A stretch of 49,697 bases of DNA, from positions 1 through 49,697 of the forward strand of contig CAAFPE010000004.1 of the NCBI GenBank assembly GCA_900764755.1, written 5' to 3'. Source of the stretch: an uncultured Oscillospiraceae bacterium. GTDB lineage: Bacteria; Bacillota; Clostridia; Oscillospirales; Oscillospiraceae. Below, piece by piece: positions 14,403 to 22,471 of the stretch. The notes beneath the pieces were generated by a model. That model made no database searches. It was given only the letters and a program-made list of their open reading frames with translations, and had not been told where the DNA came from. Each line of letters opens with the position of its first letter. Positions within the stretch are counted from its first letter, which is position 1. The translations under genes and the position numbers were made by a program.

Positions 14403-15917
14403 TCAGTGCTGGAGGGTATGGGCGGCGGCGCGCTTGCGGCCGTACCAGATGATGACGCCCACATAGAGCACAGCAGCCGTAACGCCAATAATATAGGCAA
14501 AGTTCCAGGGAATGTTGAAGCCGATCTTGGCATTGGCGATATAGGTGGAGCAGATGAAGCAGTAGAAGCCGCCGGGGATCATGGGCATCCACGCATACTT
14601 GCCCTTGCCGTTCTCGAACATCCAGACCGTGATGGCCAGGAAGGCGAACAGGGACAGAGTCTGGTTGGACCAGGCAAAATAGCGCCACAGGATCTGGAAG
14701 CCGTCGTTGTTGAACTTGGCGAACACCAGAATCACGGCCACCAGGGCAAAGATGATGGCGGACAGACCCAGACGCTTGCCCTTGGTGCTCTGGTCGATGT
14801 GCAGAGTCTCCGCCACCGTCAGGCGCAGGCCGCGCAGGGCGGTATCGCCGGAGGTGATGGGCAGAACCACGATACCCACCAGTGCGATGAGGCCGCCCAC
14901 ATTACCCAGCAGGTCCTTACAGACCTTAATGACAGTGCCGGTGGCGCCGGCGTTGGCAGCCTGGAGACCGGCATTGAAGATGCCCATGGCAGCGCCGGCC
15001 CAAACCATGGCGATGAAGCCTTCCAGAACCATCATGTTGTAGAAGGTCATGCGGCCTTCCTTCTCGCTCTTAACAGTGCGGGAGATGATGGCGGTCTGAG
15101 TGGAGTGGAAGCCGGACAGGATGCCGCAGGCCACGGTCACGAAGAACACAGGGAGGAAGTGGCCGGCAGCAAAATAGTCGCCGTAGCTGAAGGCGGCGGT
15201 GGAGCCGTCAGCAGCAGTCTGGAAGGCGGCGAAGGCGGGGGCCTGCCAGTTGTCCCACAGGTTCAGCAGGGGGTAGCCCTTGATGAACAGGCCGGCGAAC
15301 ACGCCCACAGCGGAGAACAGCAGGATCGCGCCGAAGATGGGGTAGATCTTGCCGATGATGGCGTCGATGGGGAACACGGTAGCAATCAGATAGTAGACGA
15401 AGATTGCACCATAGATAACCCAGGTGGAGATAGAGGTGGCAGCACCGTCAAAACCGAAGATGCCGGTGGCGGCGATGTCGCCGGGGGTGTAGATGAACAC
15501 AGCGCCAACCAGCAGCAGCAACAGGCACACGAACACATTGTAGATCCGGTAAATCCCCTTGTTGGAATACTTGTGGATCATGGAGGACATCTGGGAGCCG
15601 CCGTCACGCAGGCAGATCATACCAGAGAAGTAGTCGTGCATAGCGCCGCCGATGATATTACCGATGGGGATGGTAATAAAGGCGATGGGGCCAAAGAGGA
15701 TGCCCTGGATGGGGCCAAAGATGGGGCCAGTACCTGCGATGTTCAGCAGATTGATCAGCATATTCTTCCACCTAGGCATGGGCACATAGTCCACACCGTC
15801 CTGCTTGGAATAGGCCGGAGTCTGCCGGTCATCGGGGCCAAACACCTTTTCGCAGATCGCGCCGTAGATGGCGGCGCCCGCGAACAGGATGACAAGGCCG
15901 ATGATGAATGTAATCAT
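14403..15917 (-). CDS. cstA: Carbon starvation protein CstA-type transporter
   Basis: A 504-residue polytopic membrane protein of the CstA family, now known as peptide or pyruvate transporters. Seen are the N-terminal membrane segment (FIIGLVILFAGAAIYG), the family region DGVDYVPMPRWKNMLINLLN followed by IAGTGPIFGPIQG, and further CstA blocks (GGAMHDYFSG, SGFHSTQTAIISRT, TSGDTALRGLRL). The shorter length is usual in Clostridia compared with the ~700-residue enteric form. The start is ATG 15917, nine bases after AAGGAG; upstream codons in the same frame fall in the leader. It has its own promoter and terminator. Confidence 0.92.
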   Translation of the reverse strand: MITFIIGLVILFAGAAIYGAICEKVFGPDDRQTPAYSKQDGVDYVPMPRWKNMLINLLNIAGTGPIFGPIQGILFGPIAFITIPIGNIIGGAMHDYFSGMICLRDGGSQMSSMIHKYSNKGIYRIYNVFVCLLLLLVGAVFIYTPGDIAATGIFGFDGAATSISTWVIYGAIFVYYLIATVFPIDAIIGKIYPIFGAILLFSAVGVFAGLFIKGYPLLNLWDNWQAPAFAAFQTAADGSTAAFSYGDYFAAGHFLPVFFVTVACGILSGFHSTQTAIISRTVKSEKEGRMTFYNMMVLEGFIAMVWAGAAMGIFNAGLQAANAGATGTVIKVCKDLLGNVGGLIALVGIVVLPITSGDTALRGLRLTVAETLHIDQSTKGKRLGLSAIIFALVAVILVFAKFNNDGFQILWRYFAWSNQTLSLFAFLAITVWMFENGKGKYAWMPMIPGGFYCFICSTYIANAKIGFNIPWNFAYIIGVTAAVLYVGVIIWYGRKRAAAHTLQH

Positions 15918-15967
15918 ACACACACACTCCTTAACATTCGTTCTCTCTTCTCTCAATACTGTTCTGT

Positions 15968-15990
15968 GTTGGCGCGCGTGACCCGCCAAC
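15968..15990. repeat. Inverted repeat in the cstA leader
   Basis: GTTGGCG (15968-15974) and CGCCAAC (15984-15990) are perfect inverted halves separated by nine bases, about 10-30 bases past the predicted transcription start of cstA. It could be an operator or a leader hairpin. Confidence 0.5.
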
Positions 15991-16007
15991 GATGCTAGAA
16001 CGTGAAT

Positions 16008-16035
16008 AGTATAGCACAGAATCTGTAAAAGTAAA
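16008..16035 (-). promoter_or_regulatory. Probable promoter of cstA
   Basis: Minus strand TTTACT (16035-16030), 16-base spacer, TATACT (16013-16008). The -35 box is weak. The remaining stretch 16036-16216 between cstA and the next gene shows nothing else I can support. Confidence 0.5.
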
Positions 16036-16216
16036 GAGGGCAGACCAGTGGAATACGACAAAAATAGCGCCTTTTCAGAAAAAAAGTTCAGCGTAATGCA
16101 GTGCTAAATCAGAGGGAAATCCGGGACGAAGTTTCCCCGGCTCCGCCCCCTCCAGGCGCCGAAGTGCAAACGAGGGAGAGGCAGACGGAAAGGCTGGGAT
16201 TTTAATGGACATTTCA

Positions 16217-16245
16217 TTGACATCCCCCTGGGAAGTGGGTACAAT
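16217..16245 (+). promoter_or_regulatory. Promoter of the LtaS-like gene
   Basis: TTGACA (16217-16222), 17-base spacer, TACAAT (16240-16245). Transcription should begin near 16252, only about five bases before the first in-frame ATG (16257), which argues for the downstream TTG start at 16311. Confidence 0.8.
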
Positions 16246-16310
16246 AACCCAAAAGAATGGACAATGCGATCGGATCGGACGCCGCAGGGGCGGCAGGGAG
16301 GGACAAAGGC

Positions 16311-18335
16311 TTGAAGCGTTCACATCGACCGGGTGGACATCCTGAGGGCAGGCTGCTTTGGAGCCGCTGGCGGCGGCTGGCGGCTCCCTCTCTGTTTTTC
16401 CTGGCTGTCATTTACTATGAGGAGCTGTTTCTGAAGCTGTACTGCTTCCATGGACTGTCTCCTGCGGGAGCGTCGTTTACCCTCCTCTTCTCCATCCCCA
16501 TCGCCATGATGCTGGGTGCCCTGTGCGGCGGAGTGGAGGACCGGCTGGGGCAGCGGCTCCTGGTCCTGTGCACCACCCTGGTCTCCCTCTGGATGGGGGC
16601 CCAGACGGTGTATTACCACCTGTTCAAAACCTTTTTGACCATCTTCTCCCTGACCAAAATGATGATGGTGGCGGGGGCCTTCGGCAATATGGCAGTGGGC
16701 GAGATCCTGCTGAACTGGTTCCCCATCCTGATGATGGCGGCACCAGTGGTGCTGGCAGCTGTGCTCAGGAAGCGTCTGCTTCCCGGCCGCCCCATGGGGC
16801 GGCGGAGCAATGTGCGCTGGCTGGCCATGGGCCTCGGGGTGCAGCTGGCCGGGATCGTCCTGGTTCTGTTCTGCGGCGGCGGGGTGCTCTCCCTGCGGTA
16901 TATCTACTTCCAGGCGGCTGTTCCGGAGCTGGAGGTACAGAACTTCGGGATGTTCACCCAGACTGAACTGGAGATCCGCCGGGTGCTGTTCGGCATCGCC
17001 CCGGACGACCAGATCCTCCCCAAGCACCAGGGGAGGCAGACCCGCCGCTGGATCCAGGCGGAACAGGTCCCTGTTGGGGAGGAGCCGAAGCTCCAGGTGA
17101 TGGACCTCGACTTTCAGGCCCTGGCGGAGCGGGACCGCGAGGACCCGGAGCTGTCTGAGATGCACAGCCACTTCTCCAAGGTGAAGCCCACGGCGAAAAA
17201 TGAGTGGACCGGACGGTTCCAGGGAAAAAACCTGATCTGGATCGTGGCCGAGGGATTTTCTGACCGGCTGCTGGATCCGGTGCGCACCCCCACCTTGTGG
17301 AAGCTGGCCCACGAAGGAATCATCTGTGACAACTTCTACACCCCGCTGTGGGGAGTATCCACCTCCGACGGGGAGTATGTGACTACCACCGGCCTGATCC
17401 CAAAGTCCGGGGTGTGGAGTTATTCCGAATCATCGGACAACGCCATGCCCTTCGCCTTCGGCCATCAGTTCCGGGCCCTGGGCTATCGGACCATGGCCTT
17501 CCACGACTATCTGTATACCTACTACGACCGGAACCTCTCCCACCCCAACATGGGGTACGAGTACTATGGCATCGGCAACGGTCTGGAACTGGAGGAGGTA
17601 TTTCCCCCCTCTGACCTGGAGATGATGGAGGAGATCGTCCCCTGGTTTGTAGAGGAAGAACAGTTTATGGTCTACTGCCTGACGGTGAGCGGCCACCTGA
17701 ACTACAACCGGGAGGAGAACGTCATGTCCGACCGGCACTATGACGAGGTGGCCGGCCTGCCGTACAGCGAGGGAGTCAAATGCTATCTGGCCTGCCAGCA
17801 GGAGCTGGAGCTGGCCATGGAGAGCCTGGTCCGTCAGCTGGAGGAGGCCGGCAGACTGGAGGACACGGTGATCGTCCTGTCCGCAGACCACTACCCCTAC
17901 GGCCTGACGGATGAGGAGTACAGCGAGCTGTTCGGCCACCCAGTGGACCCGGTGTTCGAGATCTATGAGAACAGCCTGATCCTCTGGAGCGCCGACCTGG
18001 AGGAGCCTGTCCATGTGGACAAATGCTGCTCCAGCCTGGACGTGATGCCCACGCTGGCCAACCTCTTTGGTCTGGAGTACGACTCCCGCCTGATTGCGGG
18101 GCGGGACATTCTCTCCGACACGCCCGGCCTTGTGATCTTCTCCAATTACAGCTTCCTCACCGATCTTGGGGCCTACAACTCCACCACCGATGTTTTTACG
18201 ATGTGGGACGGAAGCGAGCCGGACCCGGACTATGTGGCCGAGCGGGTGGCGGAGGTCCAAAACCGTGTCGCCTACTCCGCTTCCATTCTGGACAACGACT
18301 ACTACCGCGTAGTGCTTGGCGATCCGCAGGACTGA
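16311..18335 (+). CDS. LtaS-like membrane phosphoglycerol transferase / sulfatase-fold protein
   Basis: Five membrane segments fill residues about 24-195. An extracellular alkaline-phosphatase/sulfatase-fold domain follows: LIWIVAEGFSD with metal-binding Glu314, WGVSTSDGEY with the likely nucleophile Thr351, and SADHYPY with the metal ligands Asp526-His527. This is the arrangement of lipoteichoic acid synthase LtaS and related enzymes that move glycerol phosphate from phosphatidylglycerol onto a surface polymer. I chose TTG 16311, eight bases after GGGAGG; the ATG at 16257 adds 18 residues but would be almost leaderless and has no ribosome binding site. Which polymer is modified is unknown. 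Single-gene unit with its own promoter and terminator. Confidence 0.85.
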   Translation: MKRSHRPGGHPEGRLLWSRWRRLAAPSLFFLAVIYYEELFLKLYCFHGLSPAGASFTLLFSIPIAMMLGALCGGVEDRLGQRLLVLCTTLVSLWMGAQTVYYHLFKTFLTIFSLTKMMMVAGAFGNMAVGEILLNWFPILMMAAPVVLAAVLRKRLLPGRPMGRRSNVRWLAMGLGVQLAGIVLVLFCGGGVLSLRYIYFQAAVPELEVQNFGMFTQTELEIRRVLFGIAPDDQILPKHQGRQTRRWIQAEQVPVGEEPKLQVMDLDFQALAERDREDPELSEMHSHFSKVKPTAKNEWTGRFQGKNLIWIVAEGFSDRLLDPVRTPTLWKLAHEGIICDNFYTPLWGVSTSDGEYVTTTGLIPKSGVWSYSESSDNAMPFAFGHQFRALGYRTMAFHDYLYTYYDRNLSHPNMGYEYYGIGNGLELEEVFPPSDLEMMEEIVPWFVEEEQFMVYCLTVSGHLNYNREENVMSDRHYDEVAGLPYSEGVKCYLACQQELELAMESLVRQLEEAGRLEDTVIVLSADHYPYGLTDEEYSELFGHPVDPVFEIYENSLILWSADLEEPVHVDKCCSSLDVMPTLANLFGLEYDSRLIAGRDILSDTPGLVIFSNYSFLTDLGAYNSTTDVFTMWDGSEPDPDYVAERVAEVQNRVAYSASILDNDYYRVVLGDPQD

Positions 18336-18372
18336 TCCCCGGAATCAGACGCCGAGCCACGCACCAGACAAT

Positions 18373-18402
18373 AAGCCCGGCCGTTTTACAGCGGCCGGGC
18401 TT
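18373..18402. terminator. Bidirectional terminator hairpin between convergent genes
   Basis: AAGCCCGGCCG (18373-18383) pairs perfectly with CGGCCGGGCTT (18392-18402). It lies about 40 bases past both the LtaS-like stop and the SSB-like stop, so it probably serves both strands. Confidence 0.8.
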
Positions 18403-18440
18403 ATTTGGCATCTTCCCTATCCGTTGGGACTGGGGCCGCA

Positions 18441-19076
18441 TCACAGCACAGCCGGCTCCGGCACATCTTGGGCAGCCAGGTTCATCACTGATACCTCAAA
18501 GGCCACCCGCTCCTCCGTCCGGTCCCCCAGATTTTTGGTATATGTACGGCTCTGGAGGCGGCCGTCAAAGCACAGGGTGCTCCCCACCTCCATCCCGCCG
18601 CACTGGTGGGCCAGACTTCCCCAGGCAATGCAGGGGAGATAGTCCGCCCGGCCATAGCGCCGGTTTACCGCCAGGATCATGTCGCAGATGGTCCGGCCCA
18701 GGGGTGTGGACCGGAGACTGGGCGGCTTGCACAGCGTCCCGGACAGGAGCAGGCGGTTCTCGTCCTCTCCCTGCTCCAGGATCAGTTCCTTGGCAAACGC
18801 ACTGATGATCAGCCTGCTGCCCACCCCGGAACGGTTGTTAAAGGTGCGGACCTCCCCACGGACCGTGACCTCCTCCCCCCGATTCAGCCAGCCGCAGCCC
18901 TCCAGCAGCGCCCGGGCGGCCACCACGTTCACCTGATCAGCCACTCCGGACAGGCGGCTGACCGCCAGGGGAAATGTAAAAAACTCCACCTCATGGTTGC
19001 AGTGGGAGAGGGCGGGGGGCTGGGCGACCCGGCCATGGAGGACCATCCGATTAACATCCGTCCCGGTCTGCTTCAT
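18441..19076 (-). CDS. SSB-like protein with two tandem OB-folds
   Basis: A 211-residue protein made of two similar halves. Residues about 9-100 begin NRMVLHGRVAQPPAL and residues 106-200 begin NRLLLSGTLCKPPSL; both follow the SSB/PriB pattern (N-x-L-x-G-x-x-x-x-PP, then strand-rich DNA-binding loops, then a G-x-V/L-x-x-R-T/S-x strand). Ordinary SSB has one such domain plus an acidic C-terminal tip; here the tip is absent, so it probably does not recruit partners the same way. Likely a paralogue that binds single-stranded DNA in a special setting. The ATG at 19076 has GGAG a rather long 12 bases upstream; a later start is possible. Confidence 0.75.
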   Translation of the reverse strand: MKQTGTDVNRMVLHGRVAQPPALSHCNHEVEFFTFPLAVSRLSGVADQVNVVAARALLEGCGWLNRGEEVTVRGEVRTFNNRSGVGSRLIISAFAKELILEQGEDENRLLLSGTLCKPPSLRSTPLGRTICDMILAVNRRYGRADYLPCIAWGSLAHQCGGMEVGSTLCFDGRLQSRTYTKNLGDRTEERVAFEVSVMNLAAQDVPEPAVL

Positions 19077-19120
19077 CCTGTATCACACTCCTGACTCGTT
19101 TGTTCCCCCCATCTATATGA

Positions 19121-19164
19121 TACTGCCCCCGCCGGTATGTCCTTTTTCTCCGGCAGAGGCAGTA
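19121..19164 (-). repeat. Symmetric hairpin between the DUF1294 and SSB-like genes
   Basis: TACTGCC-CCC-GCCGG (19121-19135) faces CCGGC-AGA-GGCAGTA (19150-19164): two perfect stems around a 3x3 internal loop. It is 42 bases past the DUF1294 stop and about 45 before the SSB-like start, and lacks a U-run, so it may be a processing or leader structure rather than a terminator. Confidence 0.5.
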
Positions 19165-19205
19165 CGTTTTGTCATATTGATTTATAATATTACAAATTCA
19201 ACCAT

Positions 19206-19493
19206 TCATTTGGAAAAATACCAGGCGAGAAAGGCCGCCAGCGCCAGCTGACCGATCAGCAGGGCGGGCAGTCCGTATCGGAAATACCAGTGCTTTGTCT
19301 TATGGCGAAAGGTCCGCATCCCCGCAATAGAGCCCAGGCTCCCGCCCAGTACCGCCGGCAGGAACAGTGCCTTTTCTGAGATGCGCCACTGTCCCCGCCT
19401 GGCCCTTCTCTTGTCCAGACCCATTATCAGAAAGCCGGCCAGATTGACCAGCAGCAGATAGCCGGCCAGAAGTCTCCACAGTTCTCTGTCCAC
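19206..19493 (-). CDS. DUF1294 family small membrane protein
   Basis: A 95-residue protein with membrane segments at the N-terminus (LLAGYLLLVNLAGFLIMG) and C-terminus (LPALLIGQLALAAFLAWYF) and the family's diagnostic middle: DKRRARRGQWRISEKALF, LGGSLGS and FRHKTKHWYF. The function of DUF1294 proteins is unknown. The start is GTG at 19493 behind AGGAGGG. It lies downstream of ilvD on the same strand but behind ilvD's terminator hairpin. Confidence 0.88.
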   Translation of the reverse strand: MDRELWRLLAGYLLLVNLAGFLIMGLDKRRARRGQWRISEKALFLPAVLGGSLGSIAGMRTFRHKTKHWYFRYGLPALLIGQLALAAFLAWYFSK

Positions 19494-19528
19494 ACATATC
19501 CCTCCTATGGTCTCATAGAATGCTCACA

Positions 19529-19560
19529 GCCCCGGAGGCGGCATCCACCGCCTCCGGGGC
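19529..19560 (-). terminator. Terminator hairpin of ilvD
   Basis: A perfect 13-pair stem, GCCCCGGAGGCGG (19529-19541) with CCGCCTCCGGGGC (19548-19560), loop of six, 35 bases past the ilvD stop. The minus strand lacks a clean U-run after it, so some read-through into DUF1294 is possible. Confidence 0.65.
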
Positions 19561-19595
19561 CTGTGCTCCGTTTTGTATCGTCTCCGGACTGTTCC

Positions 19596-21257
19596 TTACT
19601 CCAGGATAGCACCCCGGTCCGCAGAGGACACCAGCTTGGCATAGCGGGCCAGGTAGCCTGTCTTGATCTTGGGCTCAGGACACACCCACTTGGCACGGCG
19701 GGCGGCCAGTTCCTCCTCCGATACCTTCAGGGTAATGGTACGGGCAGGGATGTCGATGGCAATGAGGTCGCCCTCCTCCACCAGGCCGATGGTCCCGCCG
19801 GAGGCCGCCTCCGGGGAGACGTGTCCAATGGACGCGCCCCGGGTAGCACCGGAGAACCGTCCGTCGGTGATCAGGGCCACGTCCTTATCCAGCCCCATGC
19901 CCGCAATGGCGGAGGTGGGGTTGAGCATCTCCCGCATCCCGGGCCCGCCCTTGGGGCCCTCATAGCGGATGACCACCACGTCCCCGGCCACGATCTTACC
20001 GTCGTAGATGGCCCGGATGGCGTCGTCCTCGCTGTCGAACACCCGGGCGGGTCCCTCATGGACCATCATCTCCGGGGCCACGGCGGACTGCTTGACCACA
20101 CAGCCGTCGGGGGCCAGGTTGCCCTTCAGCACAGCGATGCCGCCGGTTCTGGAATAGGGGTCATCCAGCGGCCGGATGATCTCCTCATTCCGGTTGACCA
20201 CGCCCTCCAGGTTCTCAGCCACAGTCTTGCCCGTGCAGGTGACTGCTCCTGTATCCAACAGCCCGGCCTGCGCCAGCTCTGCCATCACGGCATACACGCC
20301 GCCAGCCCGCTCCAGGTCCTCCATATAGGTGTCTCCGGCGGGGGCCAGGTGGCACAGGTTGGGGGTCCTGGCACTGATCTCGTTGGCCATATCGAAGGAC
20401 AGTTCAATGCCGCACTCGTGGGCGATGGCAGGCAGGTGGAGCATGGTGTTGGTGGAGCAGCCCAGGGCCATATCCACTGTCTCGGCGTTGTGGAAAGCTG
20501 CCTCGGTCATAATGTCCCGGGGCCGGATGTCCTTCTCCACCAGATCCATGATCTGCATTCCCGCGTGCTTGGCCAGGCGCAGCCGGGCGGACCAGACGGC
20601 GGGGATGGTCCCGTTCCCCCGCAGGCCCATGCCGATGGCCTCCGTGAGGCAGTTCATGGAGTTGGCGGTGTACATCCCGGAGCAGGAGCCGCAGGTGGGG
20701 CAGGCGTTGTTCTCATACTCCTCCAGCCCCTCCTCGTCCAGCTTGCCGGCATAATAGGCGCCTACGGCCTCAAACATATGGGAGAGACAGGTGCGGCGGC
20801 CATCATTCATCGTGCCGGCCAGCATGGGTCCGCCGGAGACAAAGATGGTGGGAATGTTCACCCGGGCGGCAGCCATGAGCAGGCCGGGCACGTTCTTGTC
20901 ACAGTTGGGGATCATCACCAGCCCGTCAAACTGGTGGGCCATCGCCATGGCCTCGGTGGAGTCGGCGATCAGGTCCCGGGTGACCAGGGAATATTTCATC
21001 CCCACATGACCCATGGCGATGCCGTCGCACACAGCGATGGCGGGGAACTCCACAGGGGTGCCTCCGGCGGCCCGGACGCCGGCCTTAACAGCCTCGGCGA
21101 TCTTGTCCAGGTTCATGTGCCCGGGGACGATTTCGTTATAGGAGCAAACCACACCGATGAGTGGGCGCTCCAGCTCCTCCCGGGTGTAACCCAGGGCATA
21201 GAGCAGAGAGCGGTTGGGGGCGGCGGGAGCCCCTTTTTTCACAACGTCAGAGCGCAT
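19596..21257 (-). CDS. ilvD: Dihydroxy-acid dehydratase
   Basis: A 553-residue IlvD/Edd family enzyme. It dehydrates 2,3-dihydroxy-isovalerate and 2,3-dihydroxy-3-methylvalerate to the keto acids of valine and isoleucine. Seen are the iron-sulfur cysteines (PNCDKNVPG and ACPTCGSCSGMYTANSMNC), SYNEIVPGHM, and GGPGMREM and DGRFSGATRG near the C-terminus. The start at 21257 follows AGGAGG; the same frame stays open upstream to 21962 but there it reads the PiT gene's strand out of phase and is not coding. It has its own promoter and sits apart from the ilv operon at 39.6-45.2 kb. Confidence 0.97.
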   Translation of the reverse strand: MRSDVVKKGAPAAPNRSLLYALGYTREELERPLIGVVCSYNEIVPGHMNLDKIAEAVKAGVRAAGGTPVEFPAIAVCDGIAMGHVGMKYSLVTRDLIADSTEAMAMAHQFDGLVMIPNCDKNVPGLLMAAARVNIPTIFVSGGPMLAGTMNDGRRTCLSHMFEAVGAYYAGKLDEEGLEEYENNACPTCGSCSGMYTANSMNCLTEAIGMGLRGNGTIPAVWSARLRLAKHAGMQIMDLVEKDIRPRDIMTEAAFHNAETVDMALGCSTNTMLHLPAIAHECGIELSFDMANEISARTPNLCHLAPAGDTYMEDLERAGGVYAVMAELAQAGLLDTGAVTCTGKTVAENLEGVVNRNEEIIRPLDDPYSRTGGIAVLKGNLAPDGCVVKQSAVAPEMMVHEGPARVFDSEDDAIRAIYDGKIVAGDVVVIRYEGPKGGPGMREMLNPTSAIAGMGLDKDVALITDGRFSGATRGASIGHVSPEAASGGTIGLVEEGDLIAIDIPARTITLKVSEEELAARRAKWVCPEPKIKTGYLARYAKLVSSADRGAILE

Positions 21258-21293
21258 AAGACGGACCTCCTGAAAATCAGAATCTTGAGTCAT

Positions 21294-21322
21294 ATAGTAT
21301 AACACCCGGACAGTCGTGTCAA
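21294..21322 (-). promoter_or_regulatory. Promoter of ilvD
   Basis: Minus strand TTGACA (21322-21317), then TACTAT (21299-21294) at 17 bases or TATACT (21301-21296) at 15. No T-box is visible between it and the ilvD start. Confidence 0.65.
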
Positions 21323-21367
21323 GAAAAGTCCGTATCCCTTTGGAAAAAACGGTGGTCCCCCGCGGCC

Positions 21368-22402
21368 TCAGCCCCAGCAGGCCAGCGCGGCCCTCGCCAT
21401 ACCATAGCCCAGGGCCATGCACCCCGGAAAGGTAGCCAGCCAGGCCAGCAGGATGGACCGGACCACCCGCCGGTCCGCGCCCCGCGGTCCTGCGGCCCCC
21501 ACTCCCAACAGAGCCGCCGTCCTGGTGTGGGTGGTGGAAACCGGAAGGCCCAGCAGGGTGGCCGCCAACAGGCACAGGATGCCCGCCAGATCGGCAGAAA
21601 AGCCCTCCCGGGGCCCCAGGGTGACCATCTCCCGGCCCACGGTGTCGATGATCCGCCGCCCCCCCAGGGCAGTTCCCGCCGCCATGGCAGCGGCGCACAG
21701 CACCATCAGCCAGAGTGGGACCCGGATGGCCTGGGCCTCCTGACGCCCCTGGGCCAGGGCCGCCCCCAGAAGGAACACACCAATAAACTTCTGTCCGTCC
21801 TGGGCCCCGTGAAAAAACGCGGTTCCCGCCGCCCCCGGGATCTGGCACAGTCGGAACAGCTTGGGGGACAGGATCCAGCGCCGGGTCAGCCGCTCTGTCT
21901 GCCTCCCCGTCCAGAGCCCGGCGGCCACGGACAGGACCAGCCCCAGCAGCACCGCCCCCCACTGCTGCCAGCGGATGCAGGCAAGGCTCCTCTCAAGAGC
22001 CACCGCTGCCCCGGACAGTCCCGCCGCCAGGGCGTGGCTCTCGCTGGTGGGGATCCCCCACCACCAGGCCGCCGCCGCCCACAGGACCACCGATCCCATG
22101 GCAGCGCACAGGGCCAGGGAGGCCGCCCTGGGCCCGCCGCCGAAGGCTGCAATGGAATAGATGGTCTCCACCACCGAAGGGTACACAGACGTGACGCACA
22201 GCACTCCCAGAAAATTGCACACCGCAGCCAGGACCACCGCTCTCCGGAAGGGCAGGGCCCCGGTGACCACTGCCCCGGCGATGGCGTTGGGGGCGTCTGT
22301 CCAGCCGTTCACCACCAGCACCGCCAGGGTGAGGAGCACAGAGACCGTCAGGGCAGGGTTTTCCACCATCAGGGCTAAAAATGTGGAAAAAGAAGCAGGC
22401 AT
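21368..22402 (-). CDS. PiT-family inorganic phosphate transporter
   Basis: A 344-residue polytopic membrane protein with the two inverted PiT signature halves: GWTDAPNAIAGAVVTGALPF near residue 33 and the C-terminal LLGLPVSTTHTRTAALLGVG; also FFHGAQDGQKFIG in the centre. PiT carriers move metal-phosphate with protons or sodium. ATG 22402 follows GAGGTG. It lies between dinB and ilvD, all on the minus strand, without an obvious link to either. Confidence 0.92.
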   Translation of the reverse strand: MPASFSTFLALMVENPALTVSVLLTLAVLVVNGWTDAPNAIAGAVVTGALPFRRAVVLAAVCNFLGVLCVTSVYPSVVETIYSIAAFGGGPRAASLALCAAMGSVVLWAAAAWWWGIPTSESHALAAGLSGAAVALERSLACIRWQQWGAVLLGLVLSVAAGLWTGRQTERLTRRWILSPKLFRLCQIPGAAGTAFFHGAQDGQKFIGVFLLGAALAQGRQEAQAIRVPLWLMVLCAAAMAAGTALGGRRIIDTVGREMVTLGPREGFSADLAGILCLLAATLLGLPVSTTHTRTAALLGVGAAGPRGADRRVVRSILLAWLATFPGCMALGYGMARAALACWG

Positions 22403-22471
22403 GAAGCTTCACCTCATGCCCACTGTATGCGCCGCTCCGGCCGGATAGCCCAAAGCGCAGGGACACCTGTG

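Noticed and set aside
14406..15998. Plus-strand frame of 530 codons opposite cstA
   Set aside because: Antisense to a strongly supported transporter; low-complexity Gly/Asp/His-rich protein.
19563..21302. Plus-strand frame of 579 codons opposite ilvD
   Set aside because: Antisense shadow of a GC-rich gene; Gly/His/Val-rich composition, no start signal.
21258..21962. Upstream extension of the ilvD frame
   Set aside because: It overlaps the PiT gene in another phase and lacks similarity to IlvD; the start at 21257 has a clear AGGAGG site.
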